From positions 1 through 64,000 of the forward strand of contig JAAZMZ010000050.1 of the NCBI GenBank assembly GCA_012798535.1: DNA of 64,000 nt. Reading direction: 5' to 3'. A program made the position numbers and the translations under genes. This document shows, one piece after another, positions 18,172-27,181 of this stretch. The stretch comes from Leptolinea sp. GTDB taxonomy: Bacteria; Chloroflexota; Anaerolineae; Anaerolineales; Anaerolineaceae. The notes under the pieces were generated by a model, which did no database searches, was not told where the DNA came from, and saw nothing but the letters and a program-made list of their open reading frames with translations. How positions within the stretch are numbered: position 1 is the stretch's first letter; every line of letters starts with the position of its first letter.

Positions 18172-19470
18172 TTAATCCAGGCGGATGACCTGATCACGTT
18201 CTGGGCCGACGGAAATCATGCTGACATGCACACCGCTGAGCATCTCCAATTGGCGAATATAATCCTGAGCGGATTTCGGCAGGTCTTTCCACGCACGGAC
18301 GGCCGTGATGTTTTCCTTCCAGCCGGGAAGAGTCTCATAAACCGGCCGGGCGGCGTTCATCTGTTCGGGGAGCAGCCCCATGGGCAGAATTTCGCATTCT
18401 CTTCCGTCGAGTTTGTAGGATGTGCAGATATGGATCTCAGGTAGTCCGGATAAAATATCCAGCTTGGTGATGCACAATTCATTGACCCCGTTGATCATCA
18501 CGGCATAGCGCAGCAGAACCATATCCAGCCAGCCCACCCGGCGTGGTCTGCCGGTGGTCGTTCCGTATTCATCCCACGGATTGGCACCTGTTCCCCGCAG
18601 GCGGGCTGCCAGTTCACCGGACAGTTCGGTGGGAAATGGGCCTGCACCCACCCTTGTCTGAAATGCTTTAGTGATTCCAATAATGCGGTCCACCGGCATG
18701 ATGCCCAGTGCCAGTCCGCTGAAAATGCCGGTGGCGGTGGTATTCGAACTAGTCACAAAAGGATATGTGCCGTAATCCAGGTCAAGCAGGGTGCCCTGCG
18801 CGCCTTCGGCAAGAACCGTATCACCGCTACGTACGGCATCATGCAGCAGGGTGGTGGCATCCTGAATATACGGCGCCAGTTTGCTGGCGGCGGCCACCCA
18901 TTCTGCTGTCATGGATTCCACATCCAACGGCTCTTTATGAAAGAGCGATTGTAGCTGCCGATCCACGAGTTTAAAATGCTGTTTTACCTTAACTCGGAAG
19001 GATTCGGGTTCGAGGATCTCTCCGGCGCGCAGTCCGCGGCGGGCGGCTTTATCGATATAGGTCGGGCCAATCCCCCGGCCGGTGGTGCCAATGGCACCTT
19101 TTCCACGGGCTTCATCCTCTGCCTGGTCAAGCAGACGATGTGCGGGTGTGATCAGATGTGCCAGCGGTGAGATATATAACCGGCGCGGTGATAATTCGAT
19201 GCCGGATAGTTTGAGCGCGTTCATCTCGTCCAGCAGGGTGAGTGGATTGATCACCATACCGCCGCCCAGAATACCGATGGTGTGCGAATGGATGATGCCC
19301 GATGGGATCAGGTGCAGCTTGAATGTTTTCTTTCCGACCGTAACGGTGTGACCGGCGTTGTCACCTCCGTTGTATCGGCAGACGATAGCCGCATCCGCCG
19401 ACAGCAGGTCGACGACGCGTCCTTTGCCTTCATCCCCCCATTGCATACCGACAGCAATATGGATAGGCAT
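18172..19470 (-). CDS. purA: Adenylosuccinate synthetase
   Basis: Joins IMP and aspartate with GTP to form adenylosuccinate, the first step from IMP to AMP. The 432-residue length is normal. Family motifs: GMQWGDEGKGRVVDLL (GTP-binding loop), NGGDNAGHTV, GTTGRGIGPTYIDKAARRGLRA, VLAEGAQGTLLDLDYGTYPFVTSS and TTTGRPRRVGWLD. The ATG has AGGAGGAG about seven bases upstream. It lies 12 bases after hpt and ends at a strong terminator, so the two purine genes form one unit (salvage to IMP, then IMP to AMP). Confidence 0.97.
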   Translation of the reverse strand: MPIHIAVGMQWGDEGKGRVVDLLSADAAIVCRYNGGDNAGHTVTVGKKTFKLHLIPSGIIHSHTIGILGGGMVINPLTLLDEMNALKLSGIELSPRRLYISPLAHLITPAHRLLDQAEDEARGKGAIGTTGRGIGPTYIDKAARRGLRAGEILEPESFRVKVKQHFKLVDRQLQSLFHKEPLDVESMTAEWVAAASKLAPYIQDATTLLHDAVRSGDTVLAEGAQGTLLDLDYGTYPFVTSSNTTATGIFSGLALGIMPVDRIIGITKAFQTRVGAGPFPTELSGELAARLRGTGANPWDEYGTTTGRPRRVGWLDMVLLRYAVMINGVNELCITKLDILSGLPEIHICTSYKLDGRECEILPMGLLPEQMNAARPVYETLPGWKENITAVRAWKDLPKSAQDYIRQLEMLSGVHVSMISVGPERDQVIRLD

Positions 19471-19482
19471 GACAGACTCCTC

Positions 19483-20055
19483 CTATTTATGCTTGCTCTT
19501 CTCGTATTTCTTCGGATCGACCGAGGCGATATAGGGAAGGTTGCGTCCCTTCTCATCGATATCCAGTCCGTATCCCACCACAAACACATCCGGGATGGCG
19601 AAGCCCAGATAATCAATGGGAACGTCCACTTTATGGCGCTCCGCTTTATCCAGCAGTGCACAAATCTTCAGGCTGCGCGGATTGCGATCCAGCAGCAACT
19701 TGCGCACCGTATGAATGGTGAATCCGGTGTCCACAATATCATCGATCAGGATGACATCCCAACCGCTGATATTTGTCTTATGATCTGAATCGATGCGCAC
19801 AAATCCGCTGGTTTCCGCGCCCGCGTATGACGAAACAGACATGAAATCCATGGTCAGGGGCATTTGCACCTTACGCATCAGGTCGGTGATGAACATGACG
19901 CTACCGCGCAGCAAGCCCAGCAACAACAAGCGCTCGGAATCACGGTAATCGTTATGAATCTGGTTGCCAATAAAGGTGACACGCTTTTCTATTTCTTCCG
20001 GCGTGATGAGAACTTTACCGATGAAGTCATAGGGAAATTCTGACTCGGATGACAT
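19483..20055 (-). CDS. hpt: Hypoxanthine phosphoribosyltransferase
   Basis: Converts hypoxanthine or guanine plus PRPP to IMP or GMP. The 190-residue protein has the PRPP-binding motif VILIDDIVDTGFTIHTV and the flexible-loop region MSVSSYAGAETSG, with LLRGSVMFITDLMRK near the pyrophosphate loop. The C-terminal YLGFAIPDVFVVGYGLD is the purine-binding signature of bacterial HPRTs. The ribosome site GGAGAG is about six bases from the ATG. It is the first gene of a two-gene operon with purA. Confidence 0.94.
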   Translation of the reverse strand: MSSESEFPYDFIGKVLITPEEIEKRVTFIGNQIHNDYRDSERLLLLGLLRGSVMFITDLMRKVQMPLTMDFMSVSSYAGAETSGFVRIDSDHKTNISGWDVILIDDIVDTGFTIHTVRKLLLDRNPRSLKICALLDKAERHKVDVPIDYLGFAIPDVFVVGYGLDIDEKGRNLPYIASVDPKKYEKSKHK

Positions 20056-20356
20056 ACCTGTCTCTCCATTGGGGGAAAGGATAAGGGAAACAGGTCAATG
20101 ATACAGCATTTTTTTGGGAATGAGGAAATATCTTCAATGAATACCCATAATCATTTCTTGTTACCTGGAAGTTAAATCTTGTCTCTCTTGATTCGGAAAT
20201 TATTCTTGAATCTACAAAATGGAATATTTTGATTTATGAAGAAAGATGCATATTCTTTTCTATAAAAACAGAAACGATATCACCAAATATCCTCCAATCT
20301 GTTTCTTAACTATTAGAATTGGGTAGTACTATTTTTAAAATGAGGCATTTTTGGTT
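20056..20356. other. AT-rich intergenic region between hpt and the YfhO-like gene
   Basis: About 300 bases, noticeably richer in A and T than the region to the left, matching the composition of the gene that follows. It must carry the promoters of two divergent genes, but I see no convincing -35/-10 pair, repeat or RNA structure. Confidence 0.4.
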
Positions 20357-22900
20357 ATGATTTCTGAATTTCGAGATAAGAATTTTTATTTTTACTGTGC
20401 TCAAATTCTATGCGCCTGTTCCGGTTTTTATGCATATTTCTCCAATTCAAAATACTATTTCTCTACTTCACTTATACCGAAATTTGTCTTTTGTTTTCTG
20501 TTCTTAGCCGGAACAATTCCTATCATGTTAGCTGTAAAAGGAAAAATTACAGGCAAATGGAATATATTTAATAACACCTGTTTATTAAAAAAAAGAAAGT
20601 TGTCCATTTTTTGTTTTTTTACATTATTCTTAACAACCGCTTTAATTTTCAGCGCTCCTGAAGGAATAAAAACAACATACCGTCCTTTATATCTACGTTT
20701 TGAACCCGTTCTTATCTATTTTCTGAATGAAAGTATCATTTTATTGGTTACAAGATTCTTTTTACAGTTCATAGATTCTGGGTCGAGTTCTTTTAAAGAG
20801 TATGTATTATTTTTTTTACAAACATATATAATCCCGTTAGTTATATTTCTTTTTCCTTTCATTTTTTATTTTCCTCGCACCATTCCAATAAATGGCACCT
20901 TTATAGGAATAGGCAACGATTTTATTCCGATTACATACTCCCACAAAGTCTACCTTTTAGATTATTTGTCAAAATTTCAAATTCCCTTGTGGTCACCGGG
21001 TGAAGGTGCTGGATTTCCATTCTATTCAAGCCCTCACACGCAAACTTTTTATCCATTAAATGTATTGCTTTTATTCTTGTACAGGATAAATGGTGGATAT
21101 TCAGTCCTGGATCACCAACGATTTACCATCCTGGGAATAATGATTTTTGCGTTAGGTTTATATTTCTGGTTAAGCCAATTCAAATTTAAGAACAAGACTG
21201 TTATAGCTCTTTCGCTTATCATCTCATGTACATATAAACTGGCAGAACTTCAGCGTTACTCTCTGGCAACCCATTCAGTTGCCTGGTATCCCTGGCTGTT
21301 ATATGCACTTACTCTTATCTTTTCTCGAAATCGATATCGTGATTTAATTAAACCCTCGATTATTTTCTTTTTTTCACTGGTATTAATAATTACGGCAGGA
21401 TATCCGTATTATGTGTATTACTTGATATTTCTTTTTTCCCCAATTGTTGTATTACTTTTCTTCAATCATCATAAAGAATCTATATTTAAAGAACAAATAA
21501 TTGTCAAACCACTCAATTTATTATGTCTTACCTTATCCAGTGTGGCGGCATTGGTAATTACTGGGCCCTATTTACTAAAAATGTATCAGCTTATGAATCA
21601 GACAAGTGGCAGAAGCGGAAATTCCCTGGATTATGTTGCAGGTCACCCTTTCACTTTTATGGATACTCTTGGCTCATTAATTTTTCCTCCAACTGCTCAA
21701 GCAGAAGGTTGGTACTACTTCGGATTATTACTGATTGTAATACTTTGCTGGTTCCTTTCTAAAATGCTCTTCGATAGAAAATTCCTGGTAGAAACATTGT
21801 CGTCTGTAGAGAGAATTGTTGTCCTGATACTACTGATATCAATTATTTTTATTTGTTGGATAACATATGGTGTTAACAGCGAACTATTCGTTCTTTTATG
21901 GAAGTATTTTCCTTTATTTTCCAGTCTTCGAACCTGGGGAAGACTCAACATTGTTACCATACTACTGTTGACACCAATACTTGGTTTTGCGATTGAAACT
22001 TTTTATAAGCAATTGGAGATTTCCAGGAGGCCGAGTAAAGAATCTCTAAAAACATTATTGATAATTCTTGCAATTTGTTTAAGCATAACGAGTATTCAAA
22101 TTTATCTTAATGTAAATCGTTTATATGATCCATATTGGTTGAATTTTTTCTTTTACCTTTCCGGTTCCGAATGGTTTTATTGCATAAAGACTATTGCTGC
22201 TGGTGTCTTTTTAATTGCTTTACTCATAGTGTCAAAAAGGAAAATTCGAATTACATATACTCCTTTTGTTTCCAGCATAGTACTTTTTTCTCTTTTTGAT
22301 CTTTGGCCAGCTTCCTCTATTATGTGGAAAGGAACGGAATTCAATATGGCCGAAGACAAAAGAAAGATACTAAACATTTCTGAGACAATCATCCCCGAAT
22401 CATTTAAGTACAGTAGAACTGATGCAATGATGGCTGCTGATGTTGCATTAACGCCCAGGTATTTCGTCGGATATGCAGATGATTGGTATTTTGCACGATA
22501 TAAGGAGTTCTTTACCCATTACAAATATGAAACACAAGCCCGATCGGAGTTATTAGGACTTATGGAACCCAAGAAACTTTTTCTATCTACTTCGATTGAC
22601 TTCAGTAATATCTCCAGTTTTCTTCAAGATTCAAAGGCTTTCCCGGGACAGATTTCAACGATTTCTTATAATGGCGATTCGCTAGAGGTAAATATTGAAT
22701 CATCAAAAGAAGGCTTCTTTAGCTTCATTGATAACTGGGATCCTGATTGGATTGCATATGTCAATAAAAAACCTGAAAAAGTGGACCTGCTTTTTGGAAC
22801 ATTCAAGTCAGTCCGTATTCCAAAGGGGAATTCGAATGTAATCTTACAGTATTCCCCAAATTTCTCAATAATTACACCGACTATTCAAATTGCACGATAA
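20357..22900 (+). CDS. YfhO-like polytopic membrane protein (GT-C-like), AT-rich
   Basis: An 847-residue membrane protein with around twelve hydrophobic segments in its first 650 residues and a soluble C-terminal domain. The tail, with SKEGFFSFIDNWDPDWIAYV and a following VRIPKGNSNVILQY segment, is the typical ending of the YfhO family, which is involved in glycosylation or export of cell-envelope glycopolymers. The loop FQIPLWSPGEGAGFPFYSSP also fits GT-C-like enzymes. Base composition is far more AT-rich than all neighbours and the codons are mostly A/T-ending, which suggests acquisition from another genome. The ATG at 20357 is used; a TTG two codons upstream is the alternative. No operon partners. 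Confidence 0.72.
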   Translation: MISEFRDKNFYFYCAQILCACSGFYAYFSNSKYYFSTSLIPKFVFCFLFLAGTIPIMLAVKGKITGKWNIFNNTCLLKKRKLSIFCFFTLFLTTALIFSAPEGIKTTYRPLYLRFEPVLIYFLNESIILLVTRFFLQFIDSGSSSFKEYVLFFLQTYIIPLVIFLFPFIFYFPRTIPINGTFIGIGNDFIPITYSHKVYLLDYLSKFQIPLWSPGEGAGFPFYSSPHTQTFYPLNVLLLFLYRINGGYSVLDHQRFTILGIMIFALGLYFWLSQFKFKNKTVIALSLIISCTYKLAELQRYSLATHSVAWYPWLLYALTLIFSRNRYRDLIKPSIIFFFSLVLIITAGYPYYVYYLIFLFSPIVVLLFFNHHKESIFKEQIIVKPLNLLCLTLSSVAALVITGPYLLKMYQLMNQTSGRSGNSLDYVAGHPFTFMDTLGSLIFPPTAQAEGWYYFGLLLIVILCWFLSKMLFDRKFLVETLSSVERIVVLILLISIIFICWITYGVNSELFVLLWKYFPLFSSLRTWGRLNIVTILLLTPILGFAIETFYKQLEISRRPSKESLKTLLIILAICLSITSIQIYLNVNRLYDPYWLNFFFYLSGSEWFYCIKTIAAGVFLIALLIVSKRKIRITYTPFVSSIVLFSLFDLWPASSIMWKGTEFNMAEDKRKILNISETIIPESFKYSRTDAMMAADVALTPRYFVGYADDWYFARYKEFFTHYKYETQARSELLGLMEPKKLFLSTSIDFSNISSFLQDSKAFPGQISTISYNGDSLEVNIESSKEGFFSFIDNWDPDWIAYVNKKPEKVDLLFGTFKSVRIPKGNSNVILQYSPNFSIITPTIQIAR

Positions 22901-23255
22901 ATTTTCGCGAATCAACACTGGTAATTTGTGATTTTCCAATCTATCGCTCTGTTGAATGGGCTTAACTGAACAGGGTTTGAATTACTGGTGAAGCTTTTGG
23001 TATAGAAGTCTTTTTGAACTACATCCATCGGTCAACAGTCACGGATTCTTTATGCCTGGCGTAACCTGACTGTCATGAATCCAAAAAGTATTGAAACAGA
23101 TTTATCAAAGATATATAAATCATGGCAAGAAAAATCTAGACTTTCCGGGAACCCTCATACAAGAGCAGATACTGCCCGATAGAAGAGATGCCTGGAAATG
23201 ATTGAAAAGAATAATCTGTGTAAAAAAAGAATAATAATGAACTCGGCTTATCGTT
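22901..23255. other. Intergenic region with a possible gene remnant
   Basis: This 355-base stretch has no intact gene. One plus-strand frame stays open for roughly 50 codons (about 23030-23181) and reads QQSRILYAWRNLTVMNPKS and then KIYKSWQEKSRLSGNPHT before a stop. It looks more protein-like than random but has no start signal and no family I recognise. It could be debris of the event that brought in the AT-rich gene to its left. Confidence 0.3.
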
Positions 23256-24209
23256 TCATTCCTCAACAAGAGCGCAGCGAAAACTGAGGGCGTTGGAGAC
23301 CTCGATTGGCGATAGACCGCGGCGTACGAAGGTGCGGATTTGTGACATATCATCGCCCCATGAACCGCCGCGTATCACCCTTTCATAACCGTACTGGGGC
23401 CCGGTGGGATTTTTCTCCGGTGAGGTCAGGTAGTATTCTTCCTCATACCAGTCCGCCACCCATTCCCGGGCATTGCCGGCCATATCCAGCGCGCCGTACG
23501 GGCTGGCTCCGGCCGGATACACACCGACTTTTTTTGTGTCTCCCAGGGGTGTGTCAAAATTCAACAATTCTTTTGAAGGCGCCTGATCGCCCCAGGGGTA
23601 CAACCGGCCGTCGGTTCCGCGGGCAGCTTTTTCCCATTGAGCTTCAGTGGGCAGCTCCCGTCCAGCCCACCGGCAGTAAGCGCTGGCTTCGTTCCAGGGA
23701 ACGAAGAGCACCGGGTACTCGGCATAGCGTTCGTCGGTAAAGTAATTCAACCGATTATGTGAGTTGACCTCCTTTGGAGCCAGGCAGGCGCCGTCTGTGA
23801 CACATTTCGCGTACATGGCATTGGTTATTTCGGTCTGGTCGATCCAGAAGGCATCCAGGTAAATTGTATGCAGCGGATACACATTTTTGCTACTCTTGTC
23901 TGATCCCATCTGGAACGGACCGGCGGGAACATAGAGAAGCGCCATCCCGTCTTTTTCGGAGAGGCGTGTCGATCCAATTCCTGTTTCCGGTGTGCCCAAT
24001 AGGAGGGTTACTGTGGGTGTCACGGGTATCGGTGTGGTGGTCGGAGTGGATGTACGGGTTGGTTTTTCCGTGGGAGTGACAACCGGTTTCTGAGTCGAAT
24101 TGTCCGTTGGTTGTGCAATTTCTCCGGCGGAAGTCGGTTTTAGGGGCGAACAGCCAAGTAGAAGACAAAAGATCACTGATTGGGTGAAAGCCAGTTTGAA
24201 TTTCCTCAT
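23256..24209 (-). CDS. FGE-sulfatase-fold (SUMF1-like) lipoprotein lacking catalytic cysteines
   Basis: A 317-residue protein with a lipoprotein signal ending LLLGC (Cys20). A Thr/Pro-rich linker (about 30-70, repeated TPT/PT) precedes a SUMF1-like domain (about 80-315) with MALLYVPAGPFQMGSDKSS, PVLFVPWNEASAYCRWAGRE, LPTEAQWEKAARGTDGRLY and MAGNAREWVADW. The segment that carries the two active-site cysteines in true formylglycine-generating enzymes here reads GGSWGDDMSQIRTFVRRG, with neither cysteine. It is therefore probably a surface recognition or structural protein rather than a sulfatase activator. Confidence 0.85.
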   Translation of the reverse strand: MRKFKLAFTQSVIFCLLLGCSPLKPTSAGEIAQPTDNSTQKPVVTPTEKPTRTSTPTTTPIPVTPTVTLLLGTPETGIGSTRLSEKDGMALLYVPAGPFQMGSDKSSKNVYPLHTIYLDAFWIDQTEITNAMYAKCVTDGACLAPKEVNSHNRLNYFTDERYAEYPVLFVPWNEASAYCRWAGRELPTEAQWEKAARGTDGRLYPWGDQAPSKELLNFDTPLGDTKKVGVYPAGASPYGALDMAGNAREWVADWYEEEYYLTSPEKNPTGPQYGYERVIRGGSWGDDMSQIRTFVRRGLSPIEVSNALSFRCALVEE

Positions 24210-24471
24210 TATTCCTCCATTTGCCGATTAATAAATAATGAAGAATACATCACCCCTATCAAGATATTATAGAGATTTATCAGGTTTATGAAATGAAAGA
24301 TTCAAAAATCGAAGACATCCTACACGCGAAGTGCATGTACCAGCAAAACAGATGTCATGATAATTTTTAGTAATTCCTTTTGCGATGATGATTTTTTTCT
24401 GCAATAAAAACGATGAATGTAATGATTCTTAAGAAGGGTCTTTTCTGCCAGAGCTTTCAGGATTAATTATC

Positions 24472-25440
24472 TTAATCGGATGAAATGAGAAAGTCCGCCG
24501 TCACATGATCTGTTATTAATACATTTATCCATTTGCCTTTTAAGGCAGCCAGAATGGCTTCGTGTTTATCTCTTCCCGCCGCCACGGCTACGGCTCTGTC
24601 GACTTGCTTCAACTGGTCCAATCCCATTGATACCACCCGGCTGTTGATGGCGTGATCGACCTGTTTCCCATTTGCATCAAAAAAATGCAGCAAAATATTG
24701 CCAGTTGCTCCAACCCCCCTTAAGATCTTCAACTCTTCTTGAGAGAAGATATTACCGCTGGAGGTCAACAACCGTGCCGGCTGTAGGGGACCAATTCCGA
24801 CCAGCGCCATCGTTATATCGCCGAACATTTCCGTGGTCTCTTTGACATATTTATCATTCATGATGACGTTGTAGGCTGCCTGCGATCCGACGATTCCGGG
24901 AGCCGGTAGGAAGTAGGGGGTTCCATTAACAAGGCTGGCCAGTCTGCCTGTGAGGCGGTTGGCATGTATTTCCGCGGTTGGATTCCCCACTCCACCGAGA
25001 ATTTGAACGATTTTTACCCCTGATTTACCCGGAACCTGCTGCATCATATCCACCAGAGCGACCAGAGTCTCGCTCCAGGACGATATGCCAACAACATCAT
25101 TATTCTTGATTACGGTTTCCACATAATGCGCAGCTGCCGAACCGATTTCGCGCAACAGGATGCGTTGATTGTCGTCCTCACTTTCATTAGTGCAATCGGC
25201 GACGATCGCCTCCTTAAGGCCGAACTTTTGGATTAGTTGTTCCTCCAATTCGGTGTTAACCCCTTTAGGGATGTTAACGCTGATACGAATGATGCCTTCT
25301 TTGCGTGCGCTGTTTATCAAGCGAGAGACAGTGGCCTGTGAAATTCCAAGCCGATCTGCGATTTCACTCTGGCGCATATCATTTTCAAAATACAGACGTG
25401 CTGCTTTGGTCATTAACCGGAGTTCGTTGATAGTTTCCAT
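24472..25440 (-). CDS. SorC-family transcriptional regulator
   Basis: A 322-residue regulator with an N-terminal helix-turn-helix (about 20-45, QSEIADRLGISQATVSRLI) and a C-terminal sugar-binding domain of the SorC/DeoR-of-Bacillus type (VKIVQILGGVGNPTAEIHAN; LVGIGPLQP; GRDKHEAILAALKGKWINVL). Family members sense phosphorylated sugars or polyols and repress neighbouring catabolic operons. The gene is divergent from the binding-protein/dehydrogenase/kinase operon, its likely target. ATG 25440 is chosen by family length; the frame is open to 25617 but that part is unlike the family. A TTGAAA-16-TATATA promoter lies about 90 bases upstream. Confidence 0.9.
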   Translation of the reverse strand: METINELRLMTKAARLYFENDMRQSEIADRLGISQATVSRLINSARKEGIIRISVNIPKGVNTELEEQLIQKFGLKEAIVADCTNESEDDNQRILLREIGSAAAHYVETVIKNNDVVGISSWSETLVALVDMMQQVPGKSGVKIVQILGGVGNPTAEIHANRLTGRLASLVNGTPYFLPAPGIVGSQAAYNVIMNDKYVKETTEMFGDITMALVGIGPLQPARLLTSSGNIFSQEELKILRGVGATGNILLHFFDANGKQVDHAINSRVVSMGLDQLKQVDRAVAVAAGRDKHEAILAALKGKWINVLITDHVTADFLISSD

Positions 25441-25528
25441 ATCCGATCCATCAAGGAGAAAAAAGATTTGTCTTAATACATTGTCTGGTAGTAAAAATCC
25501 ACTCAGCGAAAAATCTAAATCAAATCTG

Positions 25529-25556
25529 TATATACCATCATTTGCATAAATTTCAA
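25529..25556 (-). promoter_or_regulatory. Promoter candidate for the SorC-family regulator
   Basis: On the minus strand, TTGAAA (25556-25551) is followed after 16 bases by TATATA (25534-25529). Transcription would begin near 25522, leaving about 80 bases before the ATG at 25440. Confidence 0.4.
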
Positions 25557-25563
25557 CACATGA

Positions 25564-25634
25564 ATAATTATACACATCTATTGACTCCATGCAAGGCAGT
25601 ATCCATAATGAATGCATTCTGATTGCATAATTAT
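25564..25634 (+). promoter_or_regulatory. Promoter candidate flanked by two ATAATTAT palindromes
   Basis: TTGACT (25581-25586), 17 bases, CATAAT (25604-25609): five of six matches in each hexamer. ATAATTAT occurs at 25564-25571 and again at 25627-25634, 63 bases apart, which is about six helical turns. This placement suits a tetrameric SorC-type regulator binding on both sides of the promoter. It reads toward the transporter operon. The palindromes are short and AT-rich, so chance is possible. Confidence 0.35.
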
Positions 25635-26002
25635 TTGATTAAGAATAAATATTGCCGATCGGGATGAGAAAAATATCGTTCTTTGGTTTACCAGTATTCC
25701 TGTTCATTCCCAATTATTTGTGTTTCCAGTTCTATAGGAATTAGCGGTATGTCCGGAATTGAAATTTCTCATTTTTTCTCCATGAGAGTATCAGATGCCC
25801 TGGATAGGTTTTATTGTTTCTTTTTCAAGCGAGAAAGATCATGGGCTCTTCAGTCCTATTGCTGGATTGGTTTGAAAGACAAGGTTCTACTGAAGGACGA
25901 GAAGATTTGAGAGAAAGGTGGTGATCTGGAAAGAGAATTACTCAACGTACAGCAACACCAGCTTATTTACCGTTCATGAAAATTAAACTATGAGGTGAAG
26001 GA

Positions 26003-27049
26003 ATGAAAAAATCGTTATTAGTGTCGGTGTCAGTTTTAGTGCTGTTTTCGATGTTGATGGGGTTTGCTCCGATGGCCTCCGCGCCGGTCGTGCCTGCCAA
26101 GACCGATAAAGCCATCACGATTGTGATCATCCCCAAATTGGTCCATGAATTCTACAATCTGGTACTTGACGGAGCCAATAAGGCCGTGAAAGAACTGGCC
26201 GCAGATGGAAAACAGGTAAACATTATCTGGAGCGCGCCGACCACAGCCGACAGCGCCGAACAGGCGAACAAGCTCGAAGCCGCCATTGCCATGAAACCGG
26301 ATGCCATTGCCATCTCCGTCATCGACGGTGAGCTGGTCAAACCCCTTATGGAACAGGCAAAAGCCCAGGGGATCAAGGTTATTGCTTTCGATACCGATTT
26401 TGAAGGTTCCCCGGCTGATTCCTTCGTTGGTTGCAGCCTCGATGCGCAAAAAGAGTCTGGCCGCCAGGCTGCCGATCTCCTCGTGAAATTGATCGGAAAA
26501 GACAAGGGAAAAATCGCCATGCTGACCGGCTCTCCGGACGCTGAAAACCACAAACTGTTCTCCGGTGGTTTCGCCGAAAGAATGGCGGCAAAATATCCCA
26601 ATTTCCAGATTGTTACCAAACAGGCTGACAATGATGATAAAGAAAAAGCCACGAGCTTGACCGAAAGCATCCTGGCCCAGTATCCTGACATCGACGGTAT
26701 CTTTGGTGGAGATGGTTCCGCCGGTACCGGCGCCGCTGTCGCCGTGAAATCCGCTGTTGAAGCCGGGCACGTCAAAGCCAATCAGGTCAAGATTGTTGAA
26801 TACGTTCTCATGAACGATTCAAAGCGCGCCATGGAAGAAGGGTATGTTCAGGGTCTTGTGGATTACCCCCCGTACCTGATCGGATACTATGTAACCATGT
26901 CAACCGCAGCCTTCTTCTTTGACGGCATTCCTCTACAGGATGTTCCGTTGGTGTTTGGAACTGTGACCAAAGACAACATGGCAAACTACCTGGACGAATA
27001 CGCAGCTGCGCGTGTCAAAGAAGGCATTGAATACTGGAAGAAGAAATAA
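26003..27049 (+). CDS. Ribose-type ABC transporter substrate-binding protein
   Basis: A 348-residue exported protein with a signal peptide ending ASA (about residue 27). The mature part is a periplasmic-binding-protein type 1 fold of the RbsB family (Peripla_BP_4): IVIIPKLVHEFYNLVLDGA, then KPDAIAISVIDGELVKPLM, KVIAFDTDFEGS and DIDGIFGGDGSAGTGAAVAV. Such proteins bind sugars, polyols or autoinducer-2. The sequence does not identify the ligand. GAGGTG precedes the ATG by five bases. It is the first gene of an eight-gene operon; a perfect stem-loop separates it from the ATPase gene, which often leads to higher levels of the binding protein. Confidence 0.9.
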   Translation: MKKSLLVSVSVLVLFSMLMGFAPMASAPVVPAKTDKAITIVIIPKLVHEFYNLVLDGANKAVKELAADGKQVNIIWSAPTTADSAEQANKLEAAIAMKPDAIAISVIDGELVKPLMEQAKAQGIKVIAFDTDFEGSPADSFVGCSLDAQKESGRQAADLLVKLIGKDKGKIAMLTGSPDAENHKLFSGGFAERMAAKYPNFQIVTKQADNDDKEKATSLTESILAQYPDIDGIFGGDGSAGTGAAVAVKSAVEAGHVKANQVKIVEYVLMNDSKRAMEEGYVQGLVDYPPYLIGYYVTMSTAAFFFDGIPLQDVPLVFGTVTKDNMANYLDEYAAARVKEGIEYWKKK

Positions 27050-27104
27050 TAGCTCCCTGTGTTTATCGGTGTTGGATGAATAATACCGGTATTTGAAGGA
27101 CAAA

Positions 27105-27141
27105 GCCGATACCATCTGCCAAGGGAGTAGATGGTATCGGC
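27105..27141 (+). repeat. Perfect 13-bp inverted repeat between binding-protein and ATPase genes
   Basis: GCCGATACCATCT (27105-27117) and AGATGGTATCGGC (27129-27141) are exact reverse complements around an 11-base loop. No T-run follows, so this is more likely an mRNA-stabilising or partial attenuation hairpin than a full terminator. It lies 56 bases after the binding-protein stop, and its right arm covers a possible ATG at 27131, so the ATPase start must lie downstream. Confidence 0.75.
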
Positions 27142-27181
27142 AAACAAAAAGATAACAAAGCCTGGAAGGAATTATCCACAA

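Larger units (their letters stand above)
25441..26002. other. Divergent control region between sorC and the transporter operon
   Basis: A 562-base non-coding stretch. It holds a minus-strand promoter candidate for the regulator, a plus-strand promoter candidate near 25581-25609, and two copies of the palindrome ATAATTAT at 25564-25571 and 25627-25634. From about 25700 to 25980 I see no gene or clear signal, so the plus-strand message would have a long leader, or a nearer promoter was missed. Confidence 0.45.

Noticed and set aside
26036-26781. Long open frames opposite the binding-protein gene.
   Set aside because: They are antisense shadows; the plus strand has a signal peptide and clear family motifs, and the antisense frames have none.
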